Assembly (NCBI GenBank): GCA_017471465.1
Contig: JAFUTI010000004.1
Coordinates: forward strand, 28,135 to 92,134
Direction of reading: 5' to 3'
DNA length: 64,000 bases
Source of the DNA: Prevotella sp.
Lineage (GTDB): Bacteria; Bacteroidota; Bacteroidia; Bacteroidales; Bacteroidaceae
Every line of letters starts with the position of its first letter. Position 1 is the stretch's first letter. Shown here in pieces: positions 36,569-45,537 of the stretch. Made by a program: the position numbers and the translations under genes. The notes below the pieces were generated by a model, which saw only the letters and a program-made list of their open reading frames with translations, was not told the DNA's origin and searched no databases.

Positions 36569-37768
36569 ATGAAACTGAAAGTATTATCACTCATAACCGC
36601 TATCGTGCTGACACACAGCACCTATGCCGTCACCATAGAGACCGACCACCCGTGGTATCTGGCCGGAGAGGCGATGAGGGTCAGCGTGAAGGCCGACGAA
36701 GTCTCGACAGTCTACGCAGAGCTGTGCGACACTTACGGAATGGTTGCCGGCATTGTCATAAGCCTTCAAGAGGGATTGGGAAGGGGAGTCATCGAACTGC
36801 CTGCCGACCTCCATAGCGGCTACTATGTCTTGTCGGCTTATACACGCGACAACACGCTGGTATCCCACCGTCTTGTTGCTGTCGTCAATGCACTCCGCAA
36901 GAGTGTCGATGACGACATTGAATGGCTTCCGGCTGACAGTTGCTGGACAGCTGCTGACGGAACAGCCGCTTTAGTGAGCGAGAAGACTGCCGACATACGT
37001 GAGACAGACGGGCATATCGTCAAGGCCCATATTCAGAATGTCTATGACGGCCAAACTTTCAAGGGGAGCCAGATTTGTCCTTCCCTGAGTATCGTAGGCA
37101 AACAGATACACTATTTTGAGGGAGAGATGACCAACGACTCTACGGCAGTCTTCCGCACATACGGCATACATGGCAAGCTGCCGTTAGTGCTCTCTGCCAA
37201 GTCGTCATCGGGTGTGAACCTGCCTGTCAGGATTATCAGTCCTTTCGCCGTCCTGCTTCCCAAGCGGCTGCCGCATCTTGTGTTCCACTACGAGCGCAGC
37301 GAGGTAGAAGCCCGGTCGATAGCTATGCAGCGCCATCAGATGACAATGCCTTCTGCTACGCTATTGGAATATGACGAGACTGTGCTTGGCACTGAACCCG
37401 ACCTGAGCTATAATCTCGACGAGTACCGTCAGTTCCTCACTGTCAGGGAGGTGCTCGTGGAATATGTGAGCTACGTCAAAAACGCGAAAGTCAATGGTGT
37501 GCCTCAGCTGTTCGTCAGTAAAGAGCAAGGCGACTACATGACCTTTCTGCCAACATTGGTGCTCATCGACGGCATGCCCGTCAGCGACATAGAACGTCTG
37601 TTGAACTATGATGCCCGCCGTATTCACCATATTAATATCTATGGCAATCAATATAGCTTTGGCCACGGCTTATACAATGGTATCTTGTCGTTTGTGTCAC
37701 GCTCAGGACAACTCACCAACTACGCGACAGAGCAGGGCATGCAGTATCTGGAGTATGTTTTTCCCTAA
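36569..37768 (+). CDS. Secreted protein with TonB-plug-like C-terminus, third gene of receptor operon
   Basis: 399 residues with a signal peptide (1-19, ending TYA). Residues 20-115 look like a macroglobulin-type MG2 beta domain (DHPWYLAGEAMRVSVKA, then SGYYVLSAYT). The C-terminal 60 residues carry plug-like signatures (LVLIDGMPVSDIE, then YGNQYSFGHGLYNGILSF) without a barrel. I know this trio (receptor, DUF4249, MG2/plug protein) only as a recurrent Bacteroidota arrangement of unknown function. The start at 36569 lies one base after the previous stop. Confidence 0.72.
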   Translation: MKLKVLSLITAIVLTHSTYAVTIETDHPWYLAGEAMRVSVKADEVSTVYAELCDTYGMVAGIVISLQEGLGRGVIELPADLHSGYYVLSAYTRDNTLVSHRLVAVVNALRKSVDDDIEWLPADSCWTAADGTAALVSEKTADIRETDGHIVKAHIQNVYDGQTFKGSQICPSLSIVGKQIHYFEGEMTNDSTAVFRTYGIHGKLPLVLSAKSSSGVNLPVRIISPFAVLLPKRLPHLVFHYERSEVEARSIAMQRHQMTMPSATLLEYDETVLGTEPDLSYNLDEYRQFLTVREVLVEYVSYVKNAKVNGVPQLFVSKEQGDYMTFLPTLVLIDGMPVSDIERLLNYDARRIHHINIYGNQYSFGHGLYNGILSFVSRSGQLTNYATEQGMQYLEYVFP

Positions 37769-37820
37769 TCAGGCACGATAAAATTTGTCGAGGTGAGCAC
37801 TGAGTTCCGAAAATAATTTG

Positions 37821-37828
37821 TATCTTTG
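37821..37828 (+). promoter_or_regulatory. Promoter -7 element of yifB
   Basis: TATCTTTG lies 21 bases before the ATG; no clear -33 element is visible. Confidence 0.5.
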
Positions 37829-37848
37829 CCGGAAAAACCTAAGACACT

Positions 37849-39396
37849 ATGCTTGTTAAGACTTACTGTGCAGCCGTCAACGGACTGGAGGTGACAACCG
37901 TCACGGTCGAAGTCAGCATGTCACGCGGCGTGCAGTTCCACCTGACGGGACTGGCCGACACCGCCGTCCGTGAAAGTTACGACCGTATCAAGGCTGCCCT
38001 GACGAACAACGGCTTGAAGATGCCGTCAATGGACATCACCGTCAACCTGTCGCCGGCCGACATCAAGAAGGAGGGGTCGGGGTACGACCTGCCTCTGGCC
38101 ATCGGCATCCTTGCCGCCAACAGCAAGGTGGAGAGCGAACGACTTGACAAGTATATGCTGGTAGGCGAACTGGGGCTCGACGGACGCCTGCAGCCCATCC
38201 GAGGTGCCCTGCCCATTGCCATCCGTGCTCGCAAGGAGAAGTTCAAGGGGCTGATTGTTCCCCAGCAGAACATCCGCGAGGCTGCCGTTGTGAACCAACT
38301 GGAGGTCTACGGCATGGACAACCTGATGGACGTCATCAAGTTTATGAATGGCGACACCTCCTACGAGCCCACCATCATCGACACCCGCCGAGAGTTCTAC
38401 GCGCGACAGACCCTGTTCGACCTTGACTTCTGCGACGTGAAGGGTCAGGAGAGTGTGAAACGTGCCCTTGAGGTGGCGGCCGCGGGTGGACATAACCTTA
38501 TCATGATAGGTCCGCCTGGCAGCGGCAAGTCGATGCTCGCCAAGCGTCTGCCTGGCATTCTGCCCCCGTTGTCGCTGGCGGAAAGCTTAGAGACCACTCA
38601 GATACACAGTGTCGCCGGCAAGCTGAGCCGTGACACCAGCCTCATCAGCCAGCGTCCCTTCCGTGCTCCTCACCACACGATATCCCAAGTAGGGCTAGCT
38701 GGCGGAACTTCTAAGGCGATGCCTGGAGAGGTGTCATTGGCCCATAATGGAGTCCTCTTTCTTGATGAATTAACAGAGTTCAATCGGGCTACTTTGGAAA
38801 TCCTCAGACAGCCCTTAGAAGATCGTAAAATCACGATAACCAGGGCAAATTACACAGTGGAATATCCCTGCTCATTTATGCTTGTGGCATCAATGAATCC
38901 ATGTCCTTGCGGCTACTATGGCGACCCTTTACACAAGTGTACCTGTACGCCCGGACAAATCAGCCGTTATCTCTCGAAAATCAGCGGTCCGCTTCTCGAC
39001 AGAATTGACATACACTGTGAAATTCAGGCTGTTCCGTTCGCTCAACTGTCCAAAATGCAGCCAGGAGAACCGTCCGCATCACACCGTCAACGAGTCATCA
39101 AGGCAAGGCTCATCCAAGAAGAGCGTTTCAAGGACTATAAGAACGTTCATTGCAATGCCCAAATGACGGAACGGATGCTGCATAAATTTGCTGAACCCAA
39201 CGATGCAAGCCTAGAAATGCTACGGTTGGCTATGGAGAAACTGAGCCTGTCAGCCAGAGCATATAGCAGAATCCTGAAGGTAGCCAGAACGATTGCCGAC
39301 TTAGAGGGGTCAGATAAAGTCCAAAGTCAACATATCGCCGAGGCCATCGGCTATCGGAACCTTGACCGTAGTGACTGGGCAGAGAGAGGTGGATGA
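37849..39396 (+). CDS. yifB: YifB family Mg chelatase-like AAA ATPase (ComM-like)
   Basis: 515 residues. An N-terminal Lon-like/ChlI domain (VNLSPADIKKEGSGYDLPLA) is followed by an AAA+ module with Walker A GPPGSGKS, Walker B LFLDEL, and the zinc-type CPCGYYGDP...CTC pattern, then the C-terminal helical domain (SARAYSRILKVARTIADL). The family includes ComM, a helicase that promotes branch migration in natural transformation. Base usage changes near 38690, from GC-rich codons to AT-rich ones, though the protein stays intact. Confidence 0.92.
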   Translation: MLVKTYCAAVNGLEVTTVTVEVSMSRGVQFHLTGLADTAVRESYDRIKAALTNNGLKMPSMDITVNLSPADIKKEGSGYDLPLAIGILAANSKVESERLDKYMLVGELGLDGRLQPIRGALPIAIRARKEKFKGLIVPQQNIREAAVVNQLEVYGMDNLMDVIKFMNGDTSYEPTIIDTRREFYARQTLFDLDFCDVKGQESVKRALEVAAAGGHNLIMIGPPGSGKSMLAKRLPGILPPLSLAESLETTQIHSVAGKLSRDTSLISQRPFRAPHHTISQVGLAGGTSKAMPGEVSLAHNGVLFLDELTEFNRATLEILRQPLEDRKITITRANYTVEYPCSFMLVASMNPCPCGYYGDPLHKCTCTPGQISRYLSKISGPLLDRIDIHCEIQAVPFAQLSKMQPGEPSASHRQRVIKARLIQEERFKDYKNVHCNAQMTERMLHKFAEPNDASLEMLRLAMEKLSLSARAYSRILKVARTIADLEGSDKVQSQHIAEAIGYRNLDRSDWAERGG

Positions 39397-39399
39397 TAG

Positions 39400-39738
39400 C
39401 TATTTCTTTTGCCTGTATTCCCCAGGTGTCATACCCGTCTCGTTTTTGAAAAACTTCGAGAAAAACGAGGGATTGGCAAAGTTCATACGTTCGGCGACTT
39501 CCCAGATAGGGAGGTCGCTGTATCATAACAGCAACTTGGCTTTCTGAATGGCGTGGCGGTTGAGCCACTGCATGATGGTCAGTCCGCTGGCCTTCTTGAT
39601 GACAGCCCCGAGATGATTGGGCGTCACGCAGAGTTTGTCGGCATAGAATTCTATCTTTCGCTCTCGCAGGCCATACATATTAACAAGGTGCAGGAACTGA
39701 TGGAATGTCTTGTCCATAAATTCCCGAATTTCATTCGC
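39400..39738 (-). pseudogene. Remnant of an AraC-family regulator
   Basis: Only the HTH end survives. It reads NEIREFMDKTFHQFL, then YADKLCVTPNHLG, HAIQKAKLLL, an in-frame TGA, and continues YSDLPIWEVAERMNFANP and FFKNETGMTPGEYR to a stop. The TGA sits where an arginine (CGA) would fit, so one C-to-T change explains it. Upstream another in-frame TAG (39741-39739) and no start remain; the sensor half is gone. It is divergent from the amidohydrolase remnant. Confidence 0.75.
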
Positions 39739-39847
39739 CTACCCGTAGCCTTTCGTTGAATCAGAACTTTTCTACTTTTTATCAGATAACGGATTTTTGG
39801 CAAAATCATTGTAATTTTGTAGCAGATTGTTTAAAACAATTACAATT

Positions 39848-40140
39848 ATGGCAACAACAATTAAGAATGTACGGGTGTTCGACGGTGAGAAGTTGACTGC
39901 ACCCACCAACGTGAGTTTTGAGAATGGGTATATTACGGCTATCGGTGGCGACGTGCCTACCGACGGCGAGTTGTTCGACCTGGTGGTCTGTTGCCCAAGG
40001 TGGTGATTATCCGCGACGAGGATGTCATCCACGGCACCGACCCGCAGGAGGGCATCAGGGAGGGCGACCCCACACAGAACATCTCCGTCTGTCGCAACAT
40101 CAAGAAGGTGTGGGTGAAAGGTGTAGAAGCAGCGAACTAA
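39848..40140 (+). pseudogene. Amidohydrolase remnant with internal deletion
   Basis: The first 45 codons (MATTIKNVRVFDGEKL, then ENGYITAIGG) are the beta-sandwich start of an imidazolonepropionase-like amidohydrolase. After LFDLVV the frame shifts to LPKVVIIRDEDVIHG and ends WVKGVEAAN with a stop at 40140, the usual C-terminus of such enzymes. About 300 residues with all metal ligands are missing. A TAATTTTG promoter element is at 39812-39819. Confidence 0.75.
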
Positions 40141-40181
40141 ATCGACACGTCTTTTCGAGAAACGGCAGCGATAGGAACAAA

Positions 40182-40226
40182 TCAGCGGGCTAGGATGCGA
40201 AAACGATGCATCTTGGCCCGCTTTTG
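40182..40226 (+). terminator. Hairpin terminator
   Basis: AGCGGGC(T/A)-type arms of about 15 bases pair around a GAAAAC loop and end in TTTTG. It follows the amidohydrolase remnant. Confidence 0.6.
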
Positions 40227-40281
40227 CCTTAATATTATTAAAAAGGTGGGGGCGATTGAACAATAAATCACAAAAAAGTTG

Positions 40282-40289
40282 TAACTTTG
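40282..40289 (+). promoter_or_regulatory. Promoter -7 element of the toxin-antitoxin remnant
   Basis: TAACTTTG is followed at about 40312-40348 by a hairpin (GCGC...GCATC paired with GATGC...GCGC) in the leader before the ATG at 40355. Confidence 0.5.
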
Positions 40290-40354
40290 CAACCAGAAAC
40301 ATATAAACAACAAGCGCTCGGCATCCAAAAGGGGGTGATGCTTGCGCAATAAAA

Positions 40355-40523
40355 TGGAGCAAGAATTATGGAATCAACAACGACTTTCAGAACCCCGAAG
40401 AAAGGTATTTCAAAAACAGCAAGGTGGGCAAGAGCCCACAAGTGGGTAATCGAAGTGGTTGACCCTGAACTGCAGAAGCAGTGCAAGGCATACAAGGACG
40501 GACAAAGAATCATACGGCCATGA
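40355..40523 (+). pseudogene. Probable antitoxin remnant
   Basis: A short frame, MEQELWNQHDFQNPEERYF, ends at 40462. In another frame ELQKQCKAYKDGQRII runs to a TGA at 40521-40523 that overlaps the ATG of the PIN remnant. The position, size and overlap fit the antitoxin of a PIN-toxin pair, broken by a frameshift. I do not recognise the antitoxin family. Confidence 0.45.
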
Positions 40524-40645
40524 GACTGATGCTCGACACCTGTGTCATCATCTCGCACGCCATTACCGAGCGCATGGCTCTAATGTCGAGCGACACGAAA
40601 TTCCCCTTCTACCGCAACCAAGGACTCGAATTGATAGAATACTAA
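40520..40645 (+). pseudogene. PIN-domain toxin remnant with internal deletion
   Basis: 41 codons. MRLMLDTCVII is the start of a PIN ribonuclease with its first catalytic Asp. It is joined at HAITERM to LMSSDTKFPFY, which contains the C-terminal catalytic Asp, and ends GLELIEY. The middle, about 80 residues, is absent. The open frame is intact, but no active fold is expected. Confidence 0.75.
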
Positions 40646-40653
40646 TTTCCCCC

Positions 40654-42183
40654 ATGCCCCCGACCGCGCTCCCATATCGCCCCTTGTCGCTGCGCTGCCT
40701 GACCCTTGGCGGCTTTATTTTTGCGGTTCTCTTTCTTTTGCTGGCATTCGTGTCCTGCACGAAAAGTTCATCGGACTGGCAGGCTTTGCGCGAGGAGGCC
40801 AATGAACTATTCAACGGCCAGCAGTATCAGGAGGCTCTTGACGTGTACGAGAAAGCGCTGTCGAAAGCACAGGGGAAAGACCGGCTGGTGCTGCGGCAGG
40901 ACATCATCGACTGCCATCAGGCGCTGGGCAACCAGACGAAGGCACGTGAACTGCTGAAGACGCAGTTGGAGGAGGCTCATGCTGCCGGTGACGAACAGAT
41001 GAAAGCCGAGGCGATGCGCACTCTGGGCATGCAAATATACGATACTGGCGACAAGCAGACGGCTTACGACTATATGACGCAGGCAGTCAGTTTGATGGAG
41101 GAAAGTGACGCTGCCGATGCCCCCTATCTGCTGGCCTATTATCACTACGAGCTGATGAAGCGCAGGGCGGTGGATGAAGACTACGCACAGGCCCTCATCG
41201 ACTCGAAGGCGGTAGAGGCCAATTTGCTAAAGTCCGAAGAGCCTGAAAAAGGTGAGAACATGCTGGTCCGTACCTTGGCTACGAGGGCCTACCTCTATTA
41301 CATGACGGACAGCACCTCGAAAGCCGACAGCACTTACAGCCTCTGGCAGCAGCATCATCCCATGACCGTATCCAACGAGCGCGACATCTGTCCTTACCTG
41401 ACCAGTCGCGGACGGTATCAGGAGGTTGTGGAAATTCAAAGACGATATGTGGAATGGGTACGCGAGAAGAAAGGCCAGTGGACGGCTTCTGAGCGCACGT
41501 CGAAATACCAGATGGCCGAGGCGGAGGCTGCCTTGGGGCATGGCGACGAGGCTTTCCGGCTGTTGAAGGAGTCATACGAGATCAACGACACCCTGCTGGC
41601 CCGTCAGGCGGAGGAAAACGCACAGGAGTTGGAGGCCGTCTATCAGAACCAGTTGAAGACGGAGCAGATCAGCCGTCAGCGTCTGTGGATCATCATACTT
41701 GGCGGAATAGCGGCCGTACTGACCGTCCTGCTGTTGGTTTACAGAATTCAGGCCGTCCGCCAGCGGAAGAACAAGGCCATTGTTGATGTTGTGAGAAACA
41801 TGACACAACTTGAAACTACGGCTGATGATGCACCTGCGGAAGATGCCGAGACCAGCCGCTTCGCCGCCTTCGACCGCACCGTAGAGCAGGGCCGCCTATA
41901 CACCCAGAGCGACCTCTCACGCGAGATGCTGGCCGACCTGATGGGCGTCGACCGCACCACCTTCAGCCGCATCATTCAGGAGCAGAGTGGCTGCAAGAAC
42001 CTGAAGGACTATCTGAACCAGAAACGAATGCGCCATGCCGAGCAGCTGCTTCGCCAGCATCCCGACTACACCATCGAGGCCATTGCTGGCGACTGCGGCC
42101 TCACCCTGACCACCTTCAAGCGGCTATGTAAGGATATGCACGGAATGTCGCCCTCCGACTACCGCAAATCGCTGCTGCAATAG
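40654..42183 (+). CDS. TPR membrane protein with C-terminal AraC-type DNA-binding domain
   Basis: About 509 residues. Near the N-terminus is a hydrophobic segment ending FVSC (a lipobox-like or membrane start), then TPR helices (residues 40-310, e.g. ALDVYEKALSKAQGKDR), one transmembrane helix (LWIIILGGIAAVLTVLLLVY), and a C-terminal HTH_18 domain with YLNQKRMRHAEQLLRQHP and MSPSDYRKSL. Such hybrids in Bacteroidota sense something outside and bind DNA inside. It is followed by a terminator, then the BspA-like operon on the same strand, its likeliest target. The start at 40654 is chosen because upstream codons belong to the PIN remnant. Confidence 0.85.
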   Translation: MPPTALPYRPLSLRCLTLGGFIFAVLFLLLAFVSCTKSSSDWQALREEANELFNGQQYQEALDVYEKALSKAQGKDRLVLRQDIIDCHQALGNQTKARELLKTQLEEAHAAGDEQMKAEAMRTLGMQIYDTGDKQTAYDYMTQAVSLMEESDAADAPYLLAYYHYELMKRRAVDEDYAQALIDSKAVEANLLKSEEPEKGENMLVRTLATRAYLYYMTDSTSKADSTYSLWQQHHPMTVSNERDICPYLTSRGRYQEVVEIQRRYVEWVREKKGQWTASERTSKYQMAEAEAALGHGDEAFRLLKESYEINDTLLARQAEENAQELEAVYQNQLKTEQISRQRLWIIILGGIAAVLTVLLLVYRIQAVRQRKNKAIVDVVRNMTQLETTADDAPAEDAETSRFAAFDRTVEQGRLYTQSDLSREMLADLMGVDRTTFSRIIQEQSGCKNLKDYLNQKRMRHAEQLLRQHPDYTIEAIAGDCGLTLTTFKRLCKDMHGMSPSDYRKSLLQ

Positions 42184-42235
42184 CCTGCTTTTGCCAAAAT
42201 GGACGGTGCTTTTTGCCGTTTTGGACTGACAACAG

Positions 42236-42268
42236 GCGGACTTCCCATGACGGAAGTCCGCTTTTTTT
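42236..42268 (+). terminator. Rho-independent terminator
   Basis: GCGGACTTCC (42236-42245) pairs with 42252-42261 across a 6-base loop and is followed by seven T. It separates the regulator from the BspA-like operon. Confidence 0.85.
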
Positions 42269-42356
42269 CGTACCTTCGCAGCGTTAAATCAGGGAGCAGT
42301 GTAATAACCGTTAGTTATATAGAAGACAGTTTGAACACAATAAAATAATAACTACA

Positions 42357-44975
42357 ATGAAAAAGAAACTCATGCTGCTGCTCATGGTGATGCTCGCCAT
42401 GACGGCAAAGGCGGATGTGTACTACCTCTATGCCGTCGTCGACGGAACGGAACTGACCATCAAGGCTGCTCGGATTGGGTATACGTTTGTCCCTAAAGGT
42501 GGCGTACTCTTTCAGAAAGAGAACTCATGGAACAGCACCTTCCGCGATAATGTCACTACTGCCGTCATAGACGCAAGCTGTAAAAATTATGACGGCTCGA
42601 AGCTGGATTACTTGTTCTATCGCTGCTCGAAGCTGGAAACCATCAGCGGCCTCAGCAACCTTAATACCAGCAATGTTACCACCATGGAATATATGTTTTA
42701 CATGTGCGATAGTTTGAAGTCCATCGACCTTAGCAACTTCAATACCAGCAAGGTGACAAGCATGAAGTATATGTTCGGCAACTGCCAAAGTCTGACTTCG
42801 CTGGATGTCAGCACGTTCAATACGTCCAAAGTCACCAACATGTCCAATATGTTCTTAAGCTGCAAAGGCCTGACTTCGCTCAACATCAGCAACTTCAACA
42901 CGGAGAAGGTCACCAGTATGTCTGACATGTTTTGCGGCTGCCGCGCCCTGACCTCGCTCGACCTGAGCCATTTCAACACCTCCAACGTCACCACGATGGT
43001 AGGGATGTTTCAGAGTTGCCAAAATCTGACCGCGCTCGATATCTCGACGTTCAACACGGAGAAAGTCACCAGTATGTATGACATGTTCCATCTCTGCAAA
43101 AGTCTGACCTCAATTGATGTCACCAAGTTTAACACCGACAACGTCACCAACATGAGCGGCATGTTCGAAGGCTGCGCGGAGCTGACCTCAATCGACGTCA
43201 CGAACTTCAACACCGCCAAGGTCACCCAGATGAACGGTATGTTCAACCGCTGCAGTAAGCTGACCTCGCTCGATGTCACGGGATTCAACACCGAGAACGT
43301 CACCAGCATGAGCAGTATGTTCGGCCGCTGCACCGGCCTGAAGGTACTCAACCTCAGCAGTTTCAACACCGCCAAGGTCACTAATATGACGGACATGTTC
43401 TATGGCTGCAGCAGTCTGAAAACCATCCACGTCGGCGACGACTGGACGGTGGAGAGCGTTACGTCGGGTGACGGTATGTTCTTAGGTTGCACGGCCATCG
43501 GCGGCGAGCAAGACACGTCGTACAACAAAGACAAAGCCGACCACACCTACGCCCGCATCGACGGCCTCGCGTCGCTTCCCGGCTATCTGTGGGGCACACA
43601 CGTACTCTACGCCGTGGTCAGCGGCAACGTTATGACGCTGAAGTGCGGTATGGTGGAGCCAGAAGCATACGCTTACAATACCTATGAAGGCTGGGCCTCG
43701 CACTTCCGCAGCTCCGTAAAACACATCATCGTCGACGAAAGCTGCCGCAATTTCAAGAACACCTCGCTGAAATGCCTGTTCTACGGGTACTACAATCTGG
43801 AGGACATCAGCGGTATCGAGAACCTCAACACCGAGAATGTCACCGTCATAAACCGCCTCTTCGAAAACTGCGAGAAACTGCCATCGCTCGATGTCAGCTC
43901 GCTCAACACCTCCAAGGTCACCGCAATGAGGTCGGTGTTCGAAGAGTGCTTTAAGCTGACCTCCCTCGACCTCCGCACGTTCAACACCTCCCAAGTCACC
44001 GACATGACAGCGATGTTCAAAGACTGCACCAGCCTGAAGCATCTTGACATCAGGACATGGAACACAGAGAATGTCACCACAATAGACGATATGTTCAGTC
44101 ATTGTACAGCCCTGACCACCCTCAACCTCAGCAATTTCAACACCCGAAAGGTTCGGTGGCCTTGGAGGTTGTTTAGTGGCTGCACCAACCTCACCACCAT
44201 CATCGTTGGGCCTGACTGGTCGACAGACGCTTTCTATTCCAGCAAAGAAATGTTCAAAGACTGTACCAGCCTCGTGGGGCAGGACGGTACCAAGGTAGGT
44301 ACTACCATCGATGCCACCTACGCACACACTGGCACAGGTGGCTATTTGACCGGCTTGACACGCTCGCTGACGGCCAATGCCGCCAACGACAAGCGGTGGA
44401 CCACGTTCTACACCGACAATGTGGGATACACGTTTGACGATGGTGAGGAGGCCTGCGCCTATACCGCCACCTACAACGGGGGTGCAGGCACGCTGACGCT
44501 GCACAAACTGGGTACCGACGGACGCAACATCCCTGCCAACACGGCAGTCATCGTCGTGGCCAGCGAAGGCAATGCCAAAGTGAACATGACGGTTGATAAC
44601 ACGCTCGACGCATACGATGGCGAGAACGATCTGCACGGTGTAGATATAGACACACCCACCAGCACCATCCTGACGAACCTTGGCAATGGGACGTTCTATG
44701 TGCTGGGCAACAAGAACGCCCACTTCGGCTTCCATCAGTACGAGGGTTCCACCATGGCCGGCCACAAGGCGTTCCTGCTGGTGGACAGCGGCGTGGCACA
44801 GAGCCACAGTCTGACGATGATGTTCGACGAGGCCACGGGCATAACGACTACGAATTATACGAATTTCACGAATTCTGATGATGCGTGGAATAGCCTCGAT
44901 GGTCGCCGCCTCCAAGGCAAGCCCACCAAGAGCGGTCTGTATATAAACAACGGAAAGAAGGTAATAATAAAATAA
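42357..44975 (+). CDS. BspA-like leucine-rich repeat surface protein (DUF285)
   Basis: 872 residues with a signal peptide (1-19, ending AKA). Two blocks of about 23-residue repeats of the form LTSLDVSxFNTxKVTxMxxMF (about residues 85-370 and 480-620) are the bacterial surface (BspA) type, linked to adhesion in oral Bacteroidota. Each block is preceded by a copy of the same cap (YAVVxG...VIDxSC). A beta domain (700-830) and a short C-terminal LDGRRLQGKPTKSGLYINN plus a KKVIIK-type end follow; similar ends in Prevotella may mark export by type IX secretion, which is inference. First gene of a five-gene cluster. Confidence 0.9.
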   Translation: MKKKLMLLLMVMLAMTAKADVYYLYAVVDGTELTIKAARIGYTFVPKGGVLFQKENSWNSTFRDNVTTAVIDASCKNYDGSKLDYLFYRCSKLETISGLSNLNTSNVTTMEYMFYMCDSLKSIDLSNFNTSKVTSMKYMFGNCQSLTSLDVSTFNTSKVTNMSNMFLSCKGLTSLNISNFNTEKVTSMSDMFCGCRALTSLDLSHFNTSNVTTMVGMFQSCQNLTALDISTFNTEKVTSMYDMFHLCKSLTSIDVTKFNTDNVTNMSGMFEGCAELTSIDVTNFNTAKVTQMNGMFNRCSKLTSLDVTGFNTENVTSMSSMFGRCTGLKVLNLSSFNTAKVTNMTDMFYGCSSLKTIHVGDDWTVESVTSGDGMFLGCTAIGGEQDTSYNKDKADHTYARIDGLASLPGYLWGTHVLYAVVSGNVMTLKCGMVEPEAYAYNTYEGWASHFRSSVKHIIVDESCRNFKNTSLKCLFYGYYNLEDISGIENLNTENVTVINRLFENCEKLPSLDVSSLNTSKVTAMRSVFEECFKLTSLDLRTFNTSQVTDMTAMFKDCTSLKHLDIRTWNTENVTTIDDMFSHCTALTTLNLSNFNTRKVRWPWRLFSGCTNLTTIIVGPDWSTDAFYSSKEMFKDCTSLVGQDGTKVGTTIDATYAHTGTGGYLTGLTRSLTANAANDKRWTTFYTDNVGYTFDDGEEACAYTATYNGGAGTLTLHKLGTDGRNIPANTAVIVVASEGNAKVNMTVDNTLDAYDGENDLHGVDIDTPTSTILTNLGNGTFYVLGNKNAHFGFHQYEGSTMAGHKAFLLVDSGVAQSHSLTMMFDEATGITTTNYTNFTNSDDAWNSLDGRRLQGKPTKSGLYINNGKKVIIK

Positions 44976-44990
44976 ACGGAGGACACGGCA

Positions 44991-45170
44991 ATGAAGCAAG
45001 TAATCGATTTTAATCGCTTGCCTAAGCAAGAATATATGAAGCCCACGATGCGCGTGGTCAAGATACAGCAAACACAGATGCTGTGCAGCAGTCCCTACGA
45101 CGATGTAAAATCGCTCCACACCTACGACGATGACGATGATGTGATCAGCAACAAGAACGATATATGGTAG
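44991..45170 (+). CDS. Small protein with KPTMxVVKxQQ...CxSP motif
   Basis: 59 residues, 15 bases after the BspA-like gene. It contains EYMKPTMRVVKIQQ, then MLCSSP, and an acidic tail with five consecutive Asp. A close relative lies at 45384. I recall similar tiny proteins beside surface-protein genes in Prevotella, with no known function. A single central Cys and the SP motif could be a processing or lipidation-type site. Confidence 0.6.
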   Translation: MKQVIDFNRLPKQEYMKPTMRVVKIQQTQMLCSSPYDDVKSLHTYDDDDDVISNKNDIW

Positions 45171-45183
45171 AAAGTATAAGCCT

Positions 45184-45387
45184 ATGGAACTGCTCATCAT
45201 CATCCTCGTACTGTTGCTCGTAGCCGTCGTCGCCGGCCTCGGCCTGTTGCTCTATCAGACCATCAGCCGTCGTAACGTGGCCATGCTGCAGATGGCCCAG
45301 GCCGTACACGACCTTGTGGAGCGCCTGCCCGAACGAGAAAAGACTGAGAACACAATAGAAACAGTATCTAAAACAACAAAAGAATGA
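45184..45387 (+). CDS. Small single-pass membrane protein
   Basis: 67 residues. Residues 3-24 are one strongly hydrophobic helix, followed by a basic stop (SRRN) and a charged, probably cytoplasmic tail ending in a Lys/Glu/Thr-rich stretch. The family is not recognised. It lies between two related small proteins, 13 bases after the first. Confidence 0.6.
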   Translation: MELLIIILVLLLVAVVAGLGLLLYQTISRRNVAMLQMAQAVHDLVERLPEREKTENTIETVSKTTKE

Positions 45388-45512
45388 AAAAGAAACTTTA
45401 TGAGAAACCGACGATGCAAGTCGTCAAGTTGCAACAATAAAGCTTCATCTGCACCAGTCCAGGACAGGCCGAAGTACAGAACTACAATTGGAACGACGTA
45501 GATGAAGAGTAA
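45384..45512 (+). pseudogene. Second KPTMxVVK small protein with premature stop
   Basis: It reads MKKKLYEKPTMQVVKLQQ, then TAA, then SFICTSPGQAEVQ and NWNDVDEE to a second stop. Aligned with the 44991 protein the stop falls on one residue between QQ and the xxxCxSP motif, so a single C-to-T change (CAA to TAA) would explain it. Both halves are otherwise conserved. It overlaps the preceding stop by four bases (ATGA). Confidence 0.6.
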
Positions 45513-45537
45513 TGAACCCACTAAAACGAAGAGCAAA

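Noticed and set aside
43482-45203. 573-codon open frame antisense to the BspA-like gene
   Set aside because: It mirrors the repeated DUF285 units on the other strand, has no promoter or sensible start, and its sequence is repetitive Val/Glu-Arg-rich text typical of a shadow frame.
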